A DNA stretch of 64,000 nucleotides from CAYRVX01 sp964427875 (GCA_964427875.1 CAYRVX010000024.1:1-64000); one strand, 5' to 3'. Numbered from the stretch's first letter, positions 55,144 through 64,000 are shown. Program-made: numbers and translations. Notes: generated from the letters alone by a model not told the origin.

Positions 55144-57309
55144 ATGACAGTGAGAGTTGAGAGAGAGATCAACGGCAGGATGCTGAGCCTCGAGACGGGC
55201 AAGGTGGCCAAGCAGGCCCACGGCGCCGTCTGGGTCCGGTACGCAGACACGGTGGTCCTGGCCACCGTGCTGTCGGCCCCGTCGACCCGGGACATCGACT
55301 TCTTCCCGTTGTACGTGGAGTACCGCGAGGCGCAGTACTCGGCCGGGAAGATCCCCGGGGGCTTCTTCAAGCGGGAGGGCCGCCCCTCGACCAAGGAGGT
55401 GCTCACCTGCCGCATGGTCGACCGGCCCATGCGCCCGCTGTTTCCCAAGGACTTCGCGAACGAGGTCCAGATCCAGTGCATGGTGCTGTCCACGGACAAC
55501 CAGAACGACCCGGACCTGCTGGCGATGATCGGCTCTTCGGCGGCCCTGGCCGTCAGCCCGATTCCCTTCGGCGGCCCCGTCGGAGCCGCCAAGGTGGGCT
55601 ACTGCGACGGGGAGTACATCATCAACCCGACCCATTCGCACCTCGAAGAAAGCGAGATGGTCCTGATAGTGTGCGGCCCGGCCACGGGGCCGAACATGCT
55701 CGAGCTCGAGGGCAGGGAGGTCTCCGAGGAAGTCGTCGCCGGCGGCATCGAGAGGGGCTTCGAGGTCTGCCGGACGGTCATCGAGATGATCAACGAGATG
55801 GCCGAACAGGTCCAACCGGGCCAGATGGAGTACGAGCCCAAGCTGGTTCCCCAAGAGCTGCTGGCCGCCATTGAGGGCAAATACGGCGAGCGGATTCACG
55901 AGGCCAAGCAGATCGTTGCCAAGGTCGAGCGGAGCGAGGCCATCGATGTCATCCGCCAGGAGGCCCTGGCGGAACTCAGTCCCGAGGACGTCGAGGAGCC
56001 GCAGTACACGCCCTGGCAGGTGAAGGAAGGCTTCTTCCGCGTTGAGGGCAAGATACAGCGGAAGATCATCCTGGGCGGCGCGCGTCTGGACGGACGGGCG
56101 ATGGACGAGGTCAGGCCGCTGGGCGTGGAGGTCGGGGTCCTGCCTCGCACACACGGCTCGGCCATCTTCGCGAGGGGTGAGACACAGGCCCTCGCGACGG
56201 CCACGCTGGGCACCCCCCGCGACGATCAGGTCATCGACGGGCTGCTGGACGAGTACAAGAAGAAGTTCCTGCTGCACTACAACTTCCCGCCGTTCTGCGT
56301 GGGGGAGATCCGCCCGATTCGCGGCCCGGGCCGGCGGGATATCGGGCACGGGGCGCTGGCCGAGAAGAGCCTCCAGTGCGTCATGCCCTCGGTGGAGGAC
56401 TTTCCCTACACCGTTCGGATCGTCGCGGACATGCTGGAGTCCAACGGCTCGACGTCCATGGCGACCGTTTGCGGCGGCACGCTGGCGCTGATGGACGCGG
56501 GCGTGCCGATAAAGGCGCCGGTGGCGGGCATCAGCATCGGCATGGTCGCCGAGGCCGAGCAGTACGTGCTCCTGACCGACATCATGGGGGAGGAGGACTT
56601 CCACGGCGACATGGACTTCAAGGTCGCCGGCACCCGGAAGGGCATCACGGGCATCCAGTTGGACATGAAGTCCCCGGGCATCAGCCACGACCGTATGCGA
56701 GAGACGCTCGAGCGTGCCCGCCAGGCCCGCCTGCATATCCTCCAGCGGATGGGCGAGGTCCTGCCCGAGCCACGCGCGGAGCTCAACCAGTATGCCCCGC
56801 GGATGCTCATCGTGAAGATCGACCCGGAGAAGATCGGCAAGGTCATCGGGCCGGGCGGCAAGACCATCAACCGCATCCAGAACGAGACCGGCGCCACGAT
56901 CGACGTTGAGGACGACGGCTCGATCTTCATCGGCTGCACCAGCGCCGAGGGCGCCGAAGCGGCAAAAGCTGAAATTGAGGCCTTGACTGCGGACGCCGAA
57001 ATTGGGAAGATATACCAAGGCAAGGTCGTTTCGATAACGGATTTCGGGGCCTTTATCGAAATCCTGCCGGGGCAGGATGGCTTGTGCCACGTCAGCGAGC
57101 TCAGTGCGGAATACGTCAAAAAAGTCACTGACGTTGTCAACCTCGGCGACACGGTTGAAGTGAAGGTGATCAGTATAGACGCTCAGGGGAGAATCAAGTT
57201 GTCTCGAAAGGCCGCGATGGCCGGCGACGCCGGCGACGAGGCGGGAGCCGCATCTTCCCCGGGCAGGCGGAAAAGCCGCAAGCGCGGCAGGCCTCGCCAT
57301 AAGGCGTAA
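55144..57309 (+). CDS. pnp: Polyribonucleotide nucleotidyltransferase (PNPase)
   Basis: PNPase degrades RNA 3'-5' with phosphate, as a trimeric ring and part of the degradosome. The 721-residue protein has two RNase PH domains (about 1-230 and 315-545), an alpha-helical linker, a KH domain with KVIGPGGKTINRIQNETG and an S1 domain with GKIYQGKVVSITDFGAFIEILPGQDGLCHVSEL, then a basic tail RRKSRKRGRPRHKA. ATG 55144 is chosen with GGAAAG upstream. The GC-rich 187-nt spacer after rpsO contains direct repeats (GGCGGCGGCGCG), a possible site for mRNA processing. Confidence 0.97.
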   Translation: MTVRVEREINGRMLSLETGKVAKQAHGAVWVRYADTVVLATVLSAPSTRDIDFFPLYVEYREAQYSAGKIPGGFFKREGRPSTKEVLTCRMVDRPMRPLFPKDFANEVQIQCMVLSTDNQNDPDLLAMIGSSAALAVSPIPFGGPVGAAKVGYCDGEYIINPTHSHLEESEMVLIVCGPATGPNMLELEGREVSEEVVAGGIERGFEVCRTVIEMINEMAEQVQPGQMEYEPKLVPQELLAAIEGKYGERIHEAKQIVAKVERSEAIDVIRQEALAELSPEDVEEPQYTPWQVKEGFFRVEGKIQRKIILGGARLDGRAMDEVRPLGVEVGVLPRTHGSAIFARGETQALATATLGTPRDDQVIDGLLDEYKKKFLLHYNFPPFCVGEIRPIRGPGRRDIGHGALAEKSLQCVMPSVEDFPYTVRIVADMLESNGSTSMATVCGGTLALMDAGVPIKAPVAGISIGMVAEAEQYVLLTDIMGEEDFHGDMDFKVAGTRKGITGIQLDMKSPGISHDRMRETLERARQARLHILQRMGEVLPEPRAELNQYAPRMLIVKIDPEKIGKVIGPGGKTINRIQNETGATIDVEDDGSIFIGCTSAEGAEAAKAEIEALTADAEIGKIYQGKVVSITDFGAFIEILPGQDGLCHVSELSAEYVKKVTDVVNLGDTVEVKVISIDAQGRIKLSRKAAMAGDAGDEAGAASSPGRRKSRKRGRPRHKA

Positions 57310-57497
57310 GAGATCTTCAGGGAGCTTTCCCGGGCGTTGAGGCCCGGGCGGATAATGGGTCGGTGCGCGCTGTTGTCCTGTGCCGCGCCGGTGGCAAATT
57401 CACTGGTATACGCGCGTGCTACTGTGGGCGCGCGGCTTGTACTTGGGTCCACGATCTCCGGCCCCTTGCGTTCTCGGGCGGGCGGACGCTATGAATG

Positions 57498-57546
57498 CTC
57501 CAGTGGCGCGCATGGCCCTTTGGGCGACCACTGGAGGATCGGGCAC
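57498..57546 (+). promoter_or_regulatory. Hairpin in the 5' leader of the cold-shock gene
   Basis: CTCCAGTGG (57498-57506) pairs with CCACTGGAG (57538-57546); an inner GCCC/GGGC stem lies within. It ends 5 nt before the GGAGG ribosome site. The untranslated leader of 250 nt is long, as in cspA messages where leader structure controls translation with temperature. The regulatory role is inferred. Confidence 0.5.
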
Positions 57547-57562
57547 TGAGGAGGTGACCCTG

Positions 57563-57802
57563 ATGCCCACAGGAAAAGTGAAGTGGTTTGACCCGAAGAA
57601 AGGTTATGGTTTCATCGTCGGCGAGCAAGGACAGGACGTCTTCGTTCACTATACCTCGATTATTGGAGAGGGATTCCGGGCCCTTAAGGACGGTGAGGTG
57701 GTCGATTACGAACTGGCCAAGGGCGAGAAGGGCTTTCAGGCCCGCAACGTGAGTCCGGCCAGCGCGGACGAGTCTCCGCCCGACCAGCAGCCTTCGGCGT
57801 AG
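57563..57802 (+). CDS. Cold-shock domain protein (CspA family)
   Basis: A single-domain nucleic-acid chaperone. The 79-residue product carries GKVKWFDPKKGYGFI (RNP1) and DVFVHYTSI (RNP2) and a polar tail SPASADESPPDQQPSA. GGAGG sits 8 nt before the ATG. The leader with a hairpin suggests translational control. It stands alone between pnp and a histidine-kinase gene. Confidence 0.93.
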   Translation: MPTGKVKWFDPKKGYGFIVGEQGQDVFVHYTSIIGEGFRALKDGEVVDYELAKGEKGFQARNVSPASADESPPDQQPSA

Positions 57803-57878
57803 GGTAACCCGGGACGGCGGGCGGAAGACGCTTCGGCCATCCGGCGGTCGGGCCCCGCTGCCTTGAAAAGGGCTGCTG

Positions 57879-58706
57879 ATGGCGGAGTTGTGGATGCTAC
57901 TCGCAGCGGTGCTGGCCGGTCCCCTGGGGGCCGTTGTGGCCCTCTGGTTCGCCCGACGCACCTGGCGAAGCGCCCGCAAGCTGGCCGCCCGGGCCAAGGG
58001 ATATGACCATCTCGCCGAGTTGGGGCACCTGGCCGGGGGACTTGCCCACGAGATCAAGAACCCCCTCTCCACGATCAACGTCAACCTGCGCCTGCTGGCT
58101 GAGGACCTTGCCCGGCACGGCGACGACGAGCACCAGCGATGGCTGCGGAGGCTCCAGGGCGTTCAGGAGGAGTCCGGCCGCCTCAAGACCATTCTGGACG
58201 ACTTCCTGAAGTATGCCGGGAAATACGAGCTGTCGATGCTCTCCGTGGACTTGCGCCGGCTCGTGTCCGAGCTGGTCGACTTCTTCATGCCCCAGGCCGC
58301 CGACGCGCACATCCTGCTGCGCTCGGCCCCCGCCGACCAGCCGGTCGTCTGCCGCATCGATGAGAAGCTGATGAAGCAGGCCCTGCTCAACCTCATGATC
58401 AACGCCGTTCAGGCCATGGACGAGGGCGGCGAGCTGCTGGTGAAGGTGGCCCCGCAGCGCGGTCGGGGCGTCGTCGAGGTGATCGACACCGGGCCGGGGA
58501 TGCCCCGGGATGAAGTCGAGCGGATTTTCGACGTGTACTACTCGACGAAGAAAGGCGGCACCGGCCTCGGCCTGCCCACCACCCGACGGATCGTCCAGGA
58601 GCACGGCGGCGGCATCCGAGCCGAATCGGAGCCGGGCAAGGGCACTCGCTTCGTCATCGTCCTGCCTCTCGATACGCCCCAGGGCGGCGGGGAATCGAGA
58701 CCGTGA
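57879..58706 (+). CDS. Membrane-anchored sensor histidine kinase
   Basis: A 275-residue kinase. N-terminal hydrophobic helix (about 3-24), a basic stop-transfer RRTWRSARK, H-box HLAGGLAHEIKNPLSTINVN (His57), then HATPase boxes ALLNLMINAVQAM (N), DTGPGMP (G1), FDVYYSTKKGGTGLGLPTTRRI (F/G2). No sensor domain is present outside the membrane, so it may sense in the membrane or via partners. Its TGA overlaps the GTG start of the LarA-like gene (GTGA), so they are made together. No regulator is adjacent. Confidence 0.9.
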   Translation: MAELWMLLAAVLAGPLGAVVALWFARRTWRSARKLAARAKGYDHLAELGHLAGGLAHEIKNPLSTINVNLRLLAEDLARHGDDEHQRWLRRLQGVQEESGRLKTILDDFLKYAGKYELSMLSVDLRRLVSELVDFFMPQAADAHILLRSAPADQPVVCRIDEKLMKQALLNLMINAVQAMDEGGELLVKVAPQRGRGVVEVIDTGPGMPRDEVERIFDVYYSTKKGGTGLGLPTTRRIVQEHGGGIRAESEPGKGTRFVIVLPLDTPQGGGESRP

Positions 58707-59923
58707 CCCGCGGCGGCAACTGCACGCCGGGCGCCGTGGTCTTCGAGGCGGGCGCCGCGGGCGGGGAGGCGCCCGCGCCGGACCGGCTGGTGGCCGACGC
58801 GCTTCGTCTGTTGCCCGCTTCCGGCCGCTTGACCGTGCTGGTCAACGATCCCCAGCGTCAGACGGCGACCCGGCCGGTATTGCAGCAGCTCGCCAGGCGG
58901 GTCTCGCCCGGGCGCGTCCGCGTGGTGGTCGCCGCCGGGGCGCACGGCAGCCGGCCCGCAACGCGGGGGCCCTTCCAGCAGGCCTTGTGCGGTGACCTGG
59001 CGTTCGGGGAGGTCGCCTGGCACGACAGCCGCAGCGACGCGCTCGTGCCGATCGGCCCGGCCGGGAGCTGGCGGGGGCACCCGGGGCTGCTGGACTGCGA
59101 CGGCGTCCTGGCGATCGGCAGCGTCGAGCCCCACTACTTTGCCGGCTACACGGGCGCGCACAAGACCGCGACCATCGGCGTCGCCGCCTACGCCGACATC
59201 GAGGCCAACCATGCCGCCGCCCTGCACGCGGACTGCCGGCCCGCCCGCCTGGCCGGCAACCCCGTTGCCGAGGGCGTCTTCGCCATGCTGGCCGGCTTGA
59301 GGGCCGTTCGGCCGGTCGCGGCCGTCAACCTCGTCCAGGCCGGCCGCAGGATACTGGCGGCGGCGGCGGGCGAGCCCCTTGCCGCCCTGCGCGCGGCTGT
59401 GGACGGTGCAGCCGCGGCGCTGGTCCACCGCGTCGACAGCCCGGCGGAGGCGGTCATCGCCGAGGTCACCGGCCCGCTCGGCGAGAGCTTCTACCAGGCC
59501 GACAAGGGCATCAAGAACAACGAATGGTCCGTTCGGGACGGCGGCTGCCTGGTGCTGGTGGCCCCCTGCGGGCGGGGCATCGGCCCGGACCCGTTCTTTC
59601 GCCTCCTGCGCGAGGCGCCGACGCATGCGGCGGCCCTGGCCGCCGTGCGGGCCCGCGGATACCGCCTCGGCGATCACAAGGCCGTTCTCCTGCGGCGCTT
59701 GACCGACCCGAACGCCCGCGGCGTGCGGGGATTCATCGTCAGCGACGGCATCTCCGCCGAGGAGGCGGCGATCCTGGGGCTCACCAGGGCGCCGAGCGCG
59801 ACGGCCGCCCTCGCCGCCGCCGGTGTCGATCCCCACACCGACCGCGTCTACCACGTCCGCGACGCAGGCAACCTCGCCGTCCTGCCCGGCCCCCAGGAGC
59901 GAAACTTCGGGAAGACCTTCTGA
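58703..59923 (+). CDS. LarA-like (DUF2088) family protein
   Basis: A 406-residue protein related to LarA, the nickel-pincer-dependent lactate racemase family. Motifs are LVNDPQRQTATRPVL (in place of D-x-TR), VVVAAGAHGSRPA, GVLAIGSVEPHYFAGYTGAHKTATIGVAAY with the cofactor-ligand Lys, and KNNEWSVRDGGCLVLVAPCGRGIGPDPFF. The Lys of the pincer site is kept, but GAHK replaces the more usual GGxK. Racemase or epimerase activity on a 2-hydroxy acid is inferred. No larB/C/E genes lie nearby. The GTG start overlaps the kinase stop. Confidence 0.78.
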   Translation: MTRGGNCTPGAVVFEAGAAGGEAPAPDRLVADALRLLPASGRLTVLVNDPQRQTATRPVLQQLARRVSPGRVRVVVAAGAHGSRPATRGPFQQALCGDLAFGEVAWHDSRSDALVPIGPAGSWRGHPGLLDCDGVLAIGSVEPHYFAGYTGAHKTATIGVAAYADIEANHAAALHADCRPARLAGNPVAEGVFAMLAGLRAVRPVAAVNLVQAGRRILAAAAGEPLAALRAAVDGAAAALVHRVDSPAEAVIAEVTGPLGESFYQADKGIKNNEWSVRDGGCLVLVAPCGRGIGPDPFFRLLREAPTHAAALAAVRARGYRLGDHKAVLLRRLTDPNARGVRGFIVSDGISAEEAAILGLTRAPSATAALAAAGVDPHTDRVYHVRDAGNLAVLPGPQERNFGKTF

Positions 59924-60146
59924 AGCGGCCAGAGATGATGTGCCCGAAACTCGCACTGGCCGTCGCGGGGCGGTACAATCCCCAGCCCGGCTGCAAAGTT
60001 GGGCGGGAACTCTCGGCGAGATCCCGGTTCAAGTTTGAGTTGGCAAAGGAAGAGCTTGTCGGCCACGAGGCAGCCAATCCGATGAGAGCGCGCGCCCCGC
60101 GCAGGCCGCGCCGACGGTGAGTCCTGTAGCACAGGAGAAAGCAGCA

Positions 60147-61457
60147 ATGCGAAAAACCAGGGTTACGCGACGACGATTCCTCAAGACGACGGCCCAGGTC
60201 GGCGCGGCGGTGACGGTGCCCACGATCGTGCCCTCGGCCGTGCTGGGCCTGGGCGGGGCCGTGCCGCCCAGCGAGAAGATCATCCTCGGCGCCATCGGCA
60301 TCCGCGGCCGCGGCATGCACGACCTGCGCTGGGCGATGGGCCAGCCGGACGTGCAGTTCGTCGCCATCTGCGACCTCCAGAAGCGGCAGCGCCTGGCGAT
60401 CAAGGGCTTCGTGGACGGCCGCTACGGCAGCAAGGACTGCGCGATGTACCCGGAGATCCGCGGGTTCCTGGCCGAGCGGACGGACATCGACGCGGTGCTG
60501 GTCACGACGGGCGACCGGTGGCACGCCCTGGCGAGCATCCTGGCGATGCGCGCGGGCAAGGACGTCTACACGGAGAAGCCCTCCTGCATGACCATCGCCG
60601 AGGGCCAGGCGGTCGTGGAGACCGCGCGGCGGTACGAGCGCGTCTACCAGACCGGCACGCAGCGCCTCAGCGAGGCGAACCACGTGTTCGCCATCGAGAT
60701 GGCGCGGACGGGGCGGCTGGGCAAGGTCCACACCGCCTATGCCCACATCGCGCCGTGGGACGCCGCCAAGATGCGCCACGACTGGCTGCCCGCCCAGCCC
60801 CAGCCGCCAAAGGACGAGGTGGACTGGGACGCGTGGCTGGGCCCGTGCCCCTGGCGGCCGTACAACGCCACCTATTGCCGCGGGGGCTGGCGAGGCCACT
60901 ACGACTTCCACACCAGTTGCATCGGCGAGTGGGGCGCCCACACCTTCGCCCAGGCCCAGGCCGGCCTCGACTGCCTCGACACCTCCCCCGTCGAATACGA
61001 GTACGTCAAGAACGACAGCGGCGACGGCATGGTCACGCACTTCGCCAGCGGCGTGAAGATGATCCTCTCCCGCGGGAAGACCTACTGGCGCGGCTCGTGC
61101 GGCGAACGGTTCGACGGCCCCGAGGGATGGGCCGGGTCGGCCGACGGGTACTCCCGCCCGGACGTCTCCTCGCCCTCCATGCTGGGGCTGCTCAAGAAGG
61201 TGGTCGGCGAGTACGTGGGCCGCACGGGCCGCTCGCTGGACCACATGCGAAACTTCCTCGACTGCGTCCGCACGCGCGAGCTTACCGTGGCCAATCCCAC
61301 GGTGATGCACCGCTCCATGAGCACCGTCCACGCCGCCAACATCTGCATGTGGCTCGGGCGCAGCCTGAAGTACGACCCTCTGAAAGAGGAGTTCGTCAAC
61401 GACCCCGAGGCCAATAGCCTGCGCTCGCGCGCCATGCGCGAGCCGTGGATCATCTGA
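60147..61457 (+). CDS. Tat-exported Gfo/Idh/MocA family oxidoreductase
   Basis: A 436-residue protein with a twin-arginine signal (MRKTRVTRRRFLKTTAQVGAA), then a Rossmann start ILGAIGIRGRGMHDL in which the usual GxGxxG reads GIRGRG, LVTTGDRWHALASILAMRAGKDVYTEKPSCM with the EKP motif, and C-terminal YDFHTSCIGEWGAHTFAQAQAG, where the catalytic His region is altered from the usual DxGxH. ATG 60147 has GGAG 9 nt upstream. It is followed by the HEAT-repeat gene after 35 nt, probably as an operon. Confidence 0.9.
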   Translation: MRKTRVTRRRFLKTTAQVGAAVTVPTIVPSAVLGLGGAVPPSEKIILGAIGIRGRGMHDLRWAMGQPDVQFVAICDLQKRQRLAIKGFVDGRYGSKDCAMYPEIRGFLAERTDIDAVLVTTGDRWHALASILAMRAGKDVYTEKPSCMTIAEGQAVVETARRYERVYQTGTQRLSEANHVFAIEMARTGRLGKVHTAYAHIAPWDAAKMRHDWLPAQPQPPKDEVDWDAWLGPCPWRPYNATYCRGGWRGHYDFHTSCIGEWGAHTFAQAQAGLDCLDTSPVEYEYVKNDSGDGMVTHFASGVKMILSRGKTYWRGSCGERFDGPEGWAGSADGYSRPDVSSPSMLGLLKKVVGEYVGRTGRSLDHMRNFLDCVRTRELTVANPTVMHRSMSTVHAANICMWLGRSLKYDPLKEEFVNDPEANSLRSRAMREPWII

Positions 61458-61492
61458 CGCCGGCCAAGCGCGTCTCACAGGAGAAACCATCC

Positions 61493-63673
61493 ATGTCGAC
61501 ATGCAAACTGAACCTGGCCCTCGGGACGGCGCTGCTTCTGGCCGCCGTCGCACCTTCCGTCGCCGATGAGGCCGAGCTGATCGCCATCGTGAAGTCCGAT
61601 GCGGCCCACAAGGCCAAGGCCGACGCCTGCCGCGAGCTCGCCCGCATCGCCACGAAAAAGTCCGTGCCCGCGCTGGTGGCGCTGCTGGGCGACGAGAAGC
61701 TCGCCCACATGGCCCGCTACGCCCTGGAGCCGATCCCGGATGCGTCCGTCGACGAGGCCCTGCGCGCCGCGCTGGGCAAGCTCAGGGGACGCCCGCTCGT
61801 CGGCGTGATCGGCAGCGTCGGCGTCCGCCGGGACCACAAGGCCGTCGCCACGCTGGCGGGGCTGCTCAAGGACGCCGACCCGGAGGTGGCGCGGGCCGCG
61901 GCAAGGGCGCTGGGCAGCATCGCCGCGCCCGACGCGTTCAAGGCGCTGGAGGGCGCGGTGGACAAGGCGCCGCCGCGTATGCGGCTGGCCGTCTGTGAAG
62001 GCCTGTTGCGCTCTGCCGAAGCGCTGGCGGCCGGGGGCCGACGCGACCGGGCCGTCGCGATCTACGACCGGCTGGGCCGCCTCGCCGCCGCGCCGCACCA
62101 GGTCCGGGCCGGCGCCCTCCGCGGGGCCTTGCTCACGCGTGAGCAAGGACAGGCGCCCCTGCTCCTGGAGGCCCTTCGCGACAAACAGTACGTCATGTTC
62201 GCCGCGGCGGCCCGCGCATCGATGGAGCTGCCCGGCCCGGCCGTCACGGCGGCGCTGGTCGGCGAGTTGACGAAGCTGCCGGCGGACAGGCGAGTGCTGC
62301 TGGTCCAGACGCTCGGCGCCCGCGGGGACGCCGCGGCCGGGCCGGCATTGCTGACCGAGGCCCGCAAGGGCCCCGTCGACGTCAGCCTCGCCGCCATCGG
62401 CGCCCTGACGCGGCTGGGACACGCCCCCGCCGTGCCGGTGCTGACCGAGCTGGCGCTGGGCGGTGACGCGAAGCTGGCCGATGAGGCGCAGAAGTGCCTC
62501 GCCAACTTCCCGGGCAAGGAAGGGCAGGCCGCCATCCTGGCCCTGCTGGACCACAAGGACGCCAGGGCCCGCCGCATCGCCGTCGAGATGATCGGCCGCC
62601 GGGCCCTTGTCGCCGCCGTCGGCTCGCTGCTGACGGCCGCGCGCGACCGCGATCCGGAGGTCCGCACCGCCAGCCTCAAGGTCCTGCGCGACATGGCACG
62701 CGCCGAGGACCTGCCCGCCCTCCTGCGCCTCCTGGTCCGGGCGAAGTCCCCCTCCGACGTGCAGGGCGCCGAGGAGGTCCTGCGGACCCTCTGCGCCCGG
62801 CAGGCGAAGTCGGCTGGCGGCAGGGTGGTCATCCGGAAGGCCGTCTACGGCGACCTGCCCGACGGCCGGTCGGCCGACGTCACCAGGAAGCTCGCCCGGC
62901 TCGTGAGCCGCGGCGCGACGTCGGTCGAGGCGTCGAACAGCAACTTCGGCGACCCGGCCCGGGGCTCGCCCAAGCAGCTCCGCGTGGATTACACGGTCAA
63001 CGGGGTCCCTCGCAGCCAGACGGTCCGGGAAAGCCAGACAATCACGTTCGCCGCCACGGTGGCGCCCCCCGACTTCGTTGACGCTTTCTGTGCGGCGCTG
63101 CCGGATGCGCCGCCCGAGGCCAAGGCCGCGCTGCTGCGGATCCTGCGATCGGCCGGCGGACCCGCGGCGCGCAAGACCGTCCGCGGGGCCATCGACGACC
63201 GCGACGCCAAGGTAAGGGACGCCGCCGTTCGAGCCCTGTGCGGGTGGCAGACGGTCGACGCCCTGCCCGCCGTCGCCGAGCTCGCCCGAACGGTCAAGGA
63301 CCCGACGCAGAAGGTCCTGGCCGTCCGGGCGTACATCCGCCTGGCCGTCCAACAGGTGGCGCCGCCCGACAAGCTGGTCGAGTCGCTGAAGGGCGCGCTG
63401 GCCCTGGCCGACCGCGACGGCGAGAAGAGGCTGGCCCTCAGCGCCTTGGGGAACATCCCGTCGGCTGAATCGCTGGCGCTGGTGACACCGTATCTGGCCA
63501 GCCGGACCCTTAAAGAGGAGGCGTGTCTGGCCGCCGTGACCATCGCGGAGAAGATCGTGCAGGGCCGCCCCGAGCAGGTTTCCCAGGCCATGCAGCAGGT
63601 CGTCAAGCGCACCGCCAGCAAGCAGCTCGCCGCCCGCGCCAACGCCCTGATCCGGCGAACGAGAAAACGCTGA
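61493..63673 (+). CDS. Secreted HEAT-repeat protein with planctomycete YGDLP-type insert
   Basis: A 726-residue exported protein with signal MSTCKLNLALGTALLLAAVAPSVADEA. HEAT repeats fill about residues 30-440 (for example AVATLAGLLKDADPEVARAAARALGSIAAPDAFKALEGAV) and 540-726. Between them, around 440-525, is a beta-rich insert VVIRKAVYGDLPDGRSADVTRKLARLVSRGATSVEASNSNFGDPARG...LRVDYTVNG, a motif I know from planctomycete secreted proteins. ACAGGAGAAACC lies before ATG 61493. A scaffold role for the adjacent exported oxidoreductase is possible. Confidence 0.82.
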   Translation: MSTCKLNLALGTALLLAAVAPSVADEAELIAIVKSDAAHKAKADACRELARIATKKSVPALVALLGDEKLAHMARYALEPIPDASVDEALRAALGKLRGRPLVGVIGSVGVRRDHKAVATLAGLLKDADPEVARAAARALGSIAAPDAFKALEGAVDKAPPRMRLAVCEGLLRSAEALAAGGRRDRAVAIYDRLGRLAAAPHQVRAGALRGALLTREQGQAPLLLEALRDKQYVMFAAAARASMELPGPAVTAALVGELTKLPADRRVLLVQTLGARGDAAAGPALLTEARKGPVDVSLAAIGALTRLGHAPAVPVLTELALGGDAKLADEAQKCLANFPGKEGQAAILALLDHKDARARRIAVEMIGRRALVAAVGSLLTAARDRDPEVRTASLKVLRDMARAEDLPALLRLLVRAKSPSDVQGAEEVLRTLCARQAKSAGGRVVIRKAVYGDLPDGRSADVTRKLARLVSRGATSVEASNSNFGDPARGSPKQLRVDYTVNGVPRSQTVRESQTITFAATVAPPDFVDAFCAALPDAPPEAKAALLRILRSAGGPAARKTVRGAIDDRDAKVRDAAVRALCGWQTVDALPAVAELARTVKDPTQKVLAVRAYIRLAVQQVAPPDKLVESLKGALALADRDGEKRLALSALGNIPSAESLALVTPYLASRTLKEEACLAAVTIAEKIVQGRPEQVSQAMQQVVKRTASKQLAARANALIRRTRKR

Positions 63674-63723
63674 CGCAGAAGGCCCGGGCGGAAAACCTGG
63701 GAGCTTCCCCTCAAATCGAGGGA

Positions 63724-64000
63724 CTACGTGTCTTCGAGGCCGGCGAAAAGGTCGGGGTGACCTGCGGCAACCGCCTGGAGGATGTCTGCCGCGTCTCGAA
63801 CCGCATCGGAAGCTTCGTCGGCTGAAACGCGCTCTGTCGTGCCGTAGTCGCCAACGCTGCGGGTCTCCACGAGAGCGGAGTACTTGGCGCCGAGCTCCTT
63901 CGGCCACAAGCCGTGCTTCACCAAGTCACGGTGGACCGCCGCTTCGACGGCCGAGTGCTTCCTGAACGTGCGGCCTCCCAGCGCGAAGTGGGCCGAGACG
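63724..64000 (-). CDS. HEPN domain protein, C-terminal part (runs off window)
   Basis: The visible C-terminal part reads from the window edge SAHFALGGRTFRKHSAVEAAVHRDLVKHGLWPKELGAKYSALVETRSVGDYG to a TAG at 63726-63724. The helix-helix pattern with KYSALVETRSVGDYG resembles HEPN domains, as in MNT-HEPN pairs and related ribonuclease-like proteins; whether the RxxxxH-type site is present cannot be judged. The start and any partner nucleotidyltransferase lie beyond the window. Confidence 0.7.
   Translation of the reverse strand, partial: VSAHFALGGRTFRKHSAVEAAVHRDLVKHGLWPKELGAKYSALVETRSVGDYGTTERVSADEASDAVRDAADILQAVAAGHPDLFAGLEDT

Noticed and set aside
59941..60146. Promoter with TACAAT near 59974 before the Tat oxidoreductase
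   Set aside because: No acceptable -35 hexamer at 16-18 nt, so it is not supported.

Overview
This is a 64 kb, very GC-rich chromosomal window that looks like a planctomycete (Planctomycetota), probably from a draft or metagenome assembly: a run of exactly 100 N sits inside one gene. The assignment rests on gene content: Tat-exported Gfo/Idh/MocA oxidoreductases, a HYExAFE protein, a surface beta-propeller protein with an N-terminal LEP-x-LL-type motif and a C-terminal dockerin-like region, PQQ-type propellers, HEAT-repeat proteins with the planctomycete YGDLP insert, and many short palindromic repeats. No rRNA, tRNA or CRISPR array was seen.

Layout. 0-8.5 kb: scpB, a sugar or sugar-acid catabolic cluster (FAH-family hydrolase, 2-hydroxyacid dehydrogenase, TIM-barrel isomerase, enolase-superfamily enzyme, cytoplasmic Gfo/Idh/MocA) and a secreted SH3/proline-repeat protein. 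8.7-18.5 kb: a histidine kinase, a conserved small protein with acpS and lpxB, a MetRS-C-like tRNA-binding protein, manA with a Tat-exported oxidoreductase and a pseudouridine synthase, a phosphate transporter with its PhoU-like partner, and a rhamnulokinase-type kinase. 18.7-21.1 kb: a duplicated two-gene cassette of tiny single-helix proteins, then the HYExAFE protein. 21.1-26.9 kb: hisS, a YkgJ-type cysteine-cluster protein, a methyltransferase and a large secreted glycosidase-like protein. 27.0-36.0 kb: an apparent cimA-valS-dapF operon, then two less-characterised genes. 36-45.7 kb: large exported proteins on the minus strand. 45.9-49.8 kb: rplM-rpsI and argC-argJ. 49.8-50.9 kb: a repeat-rich gene-poor stretch. 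50.9-64 kb: ndk-cupin-ligA, a response regulator, rpsO-pnp, a cold-shock gene, a histidine kinase coupled to a LarA-like gene, a second Tat oxidoreductase, a HEAT-repeat protein and a partial HEPN gene.

Two features stand out. First, valS is open across about 245 extra codons that encode an intact REP-associated tyrosine transposase (RAYT, HUH/Y1 type). It is inserted in frame at the start of the ValRS editing domain and flanked by REP-like hairpins. A 53-bp block of its left flank matches (45/53 by hand alignment) a stand-alone 185-bp element with perfect 20-bp terminal inverted repeats between argC and argJ, so a mobile element and its probable non-autonomous relative are both in the window. 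Second, cimA has a complete textbook-style attenuator: a promoter, a 34-codon leader peptide with an Ile-Ile-Val-Val-Val run, an antiterminator that uses the leader stop codon, and a terminator with a T-rich tail. Because valS follows cimA, the same switch could set valyl-tRNA synthetase supply from Val-tRNA charging.

Other notable points are an S9 protein with a 118-residue Ala/Pro/Glu-rich N-terminal extension, four copies of a TAGCAGGGA repeat at gene boundaries (one supplies the dapF stop codon), and a perfect 27-bp palindrome near 50.2 kb.
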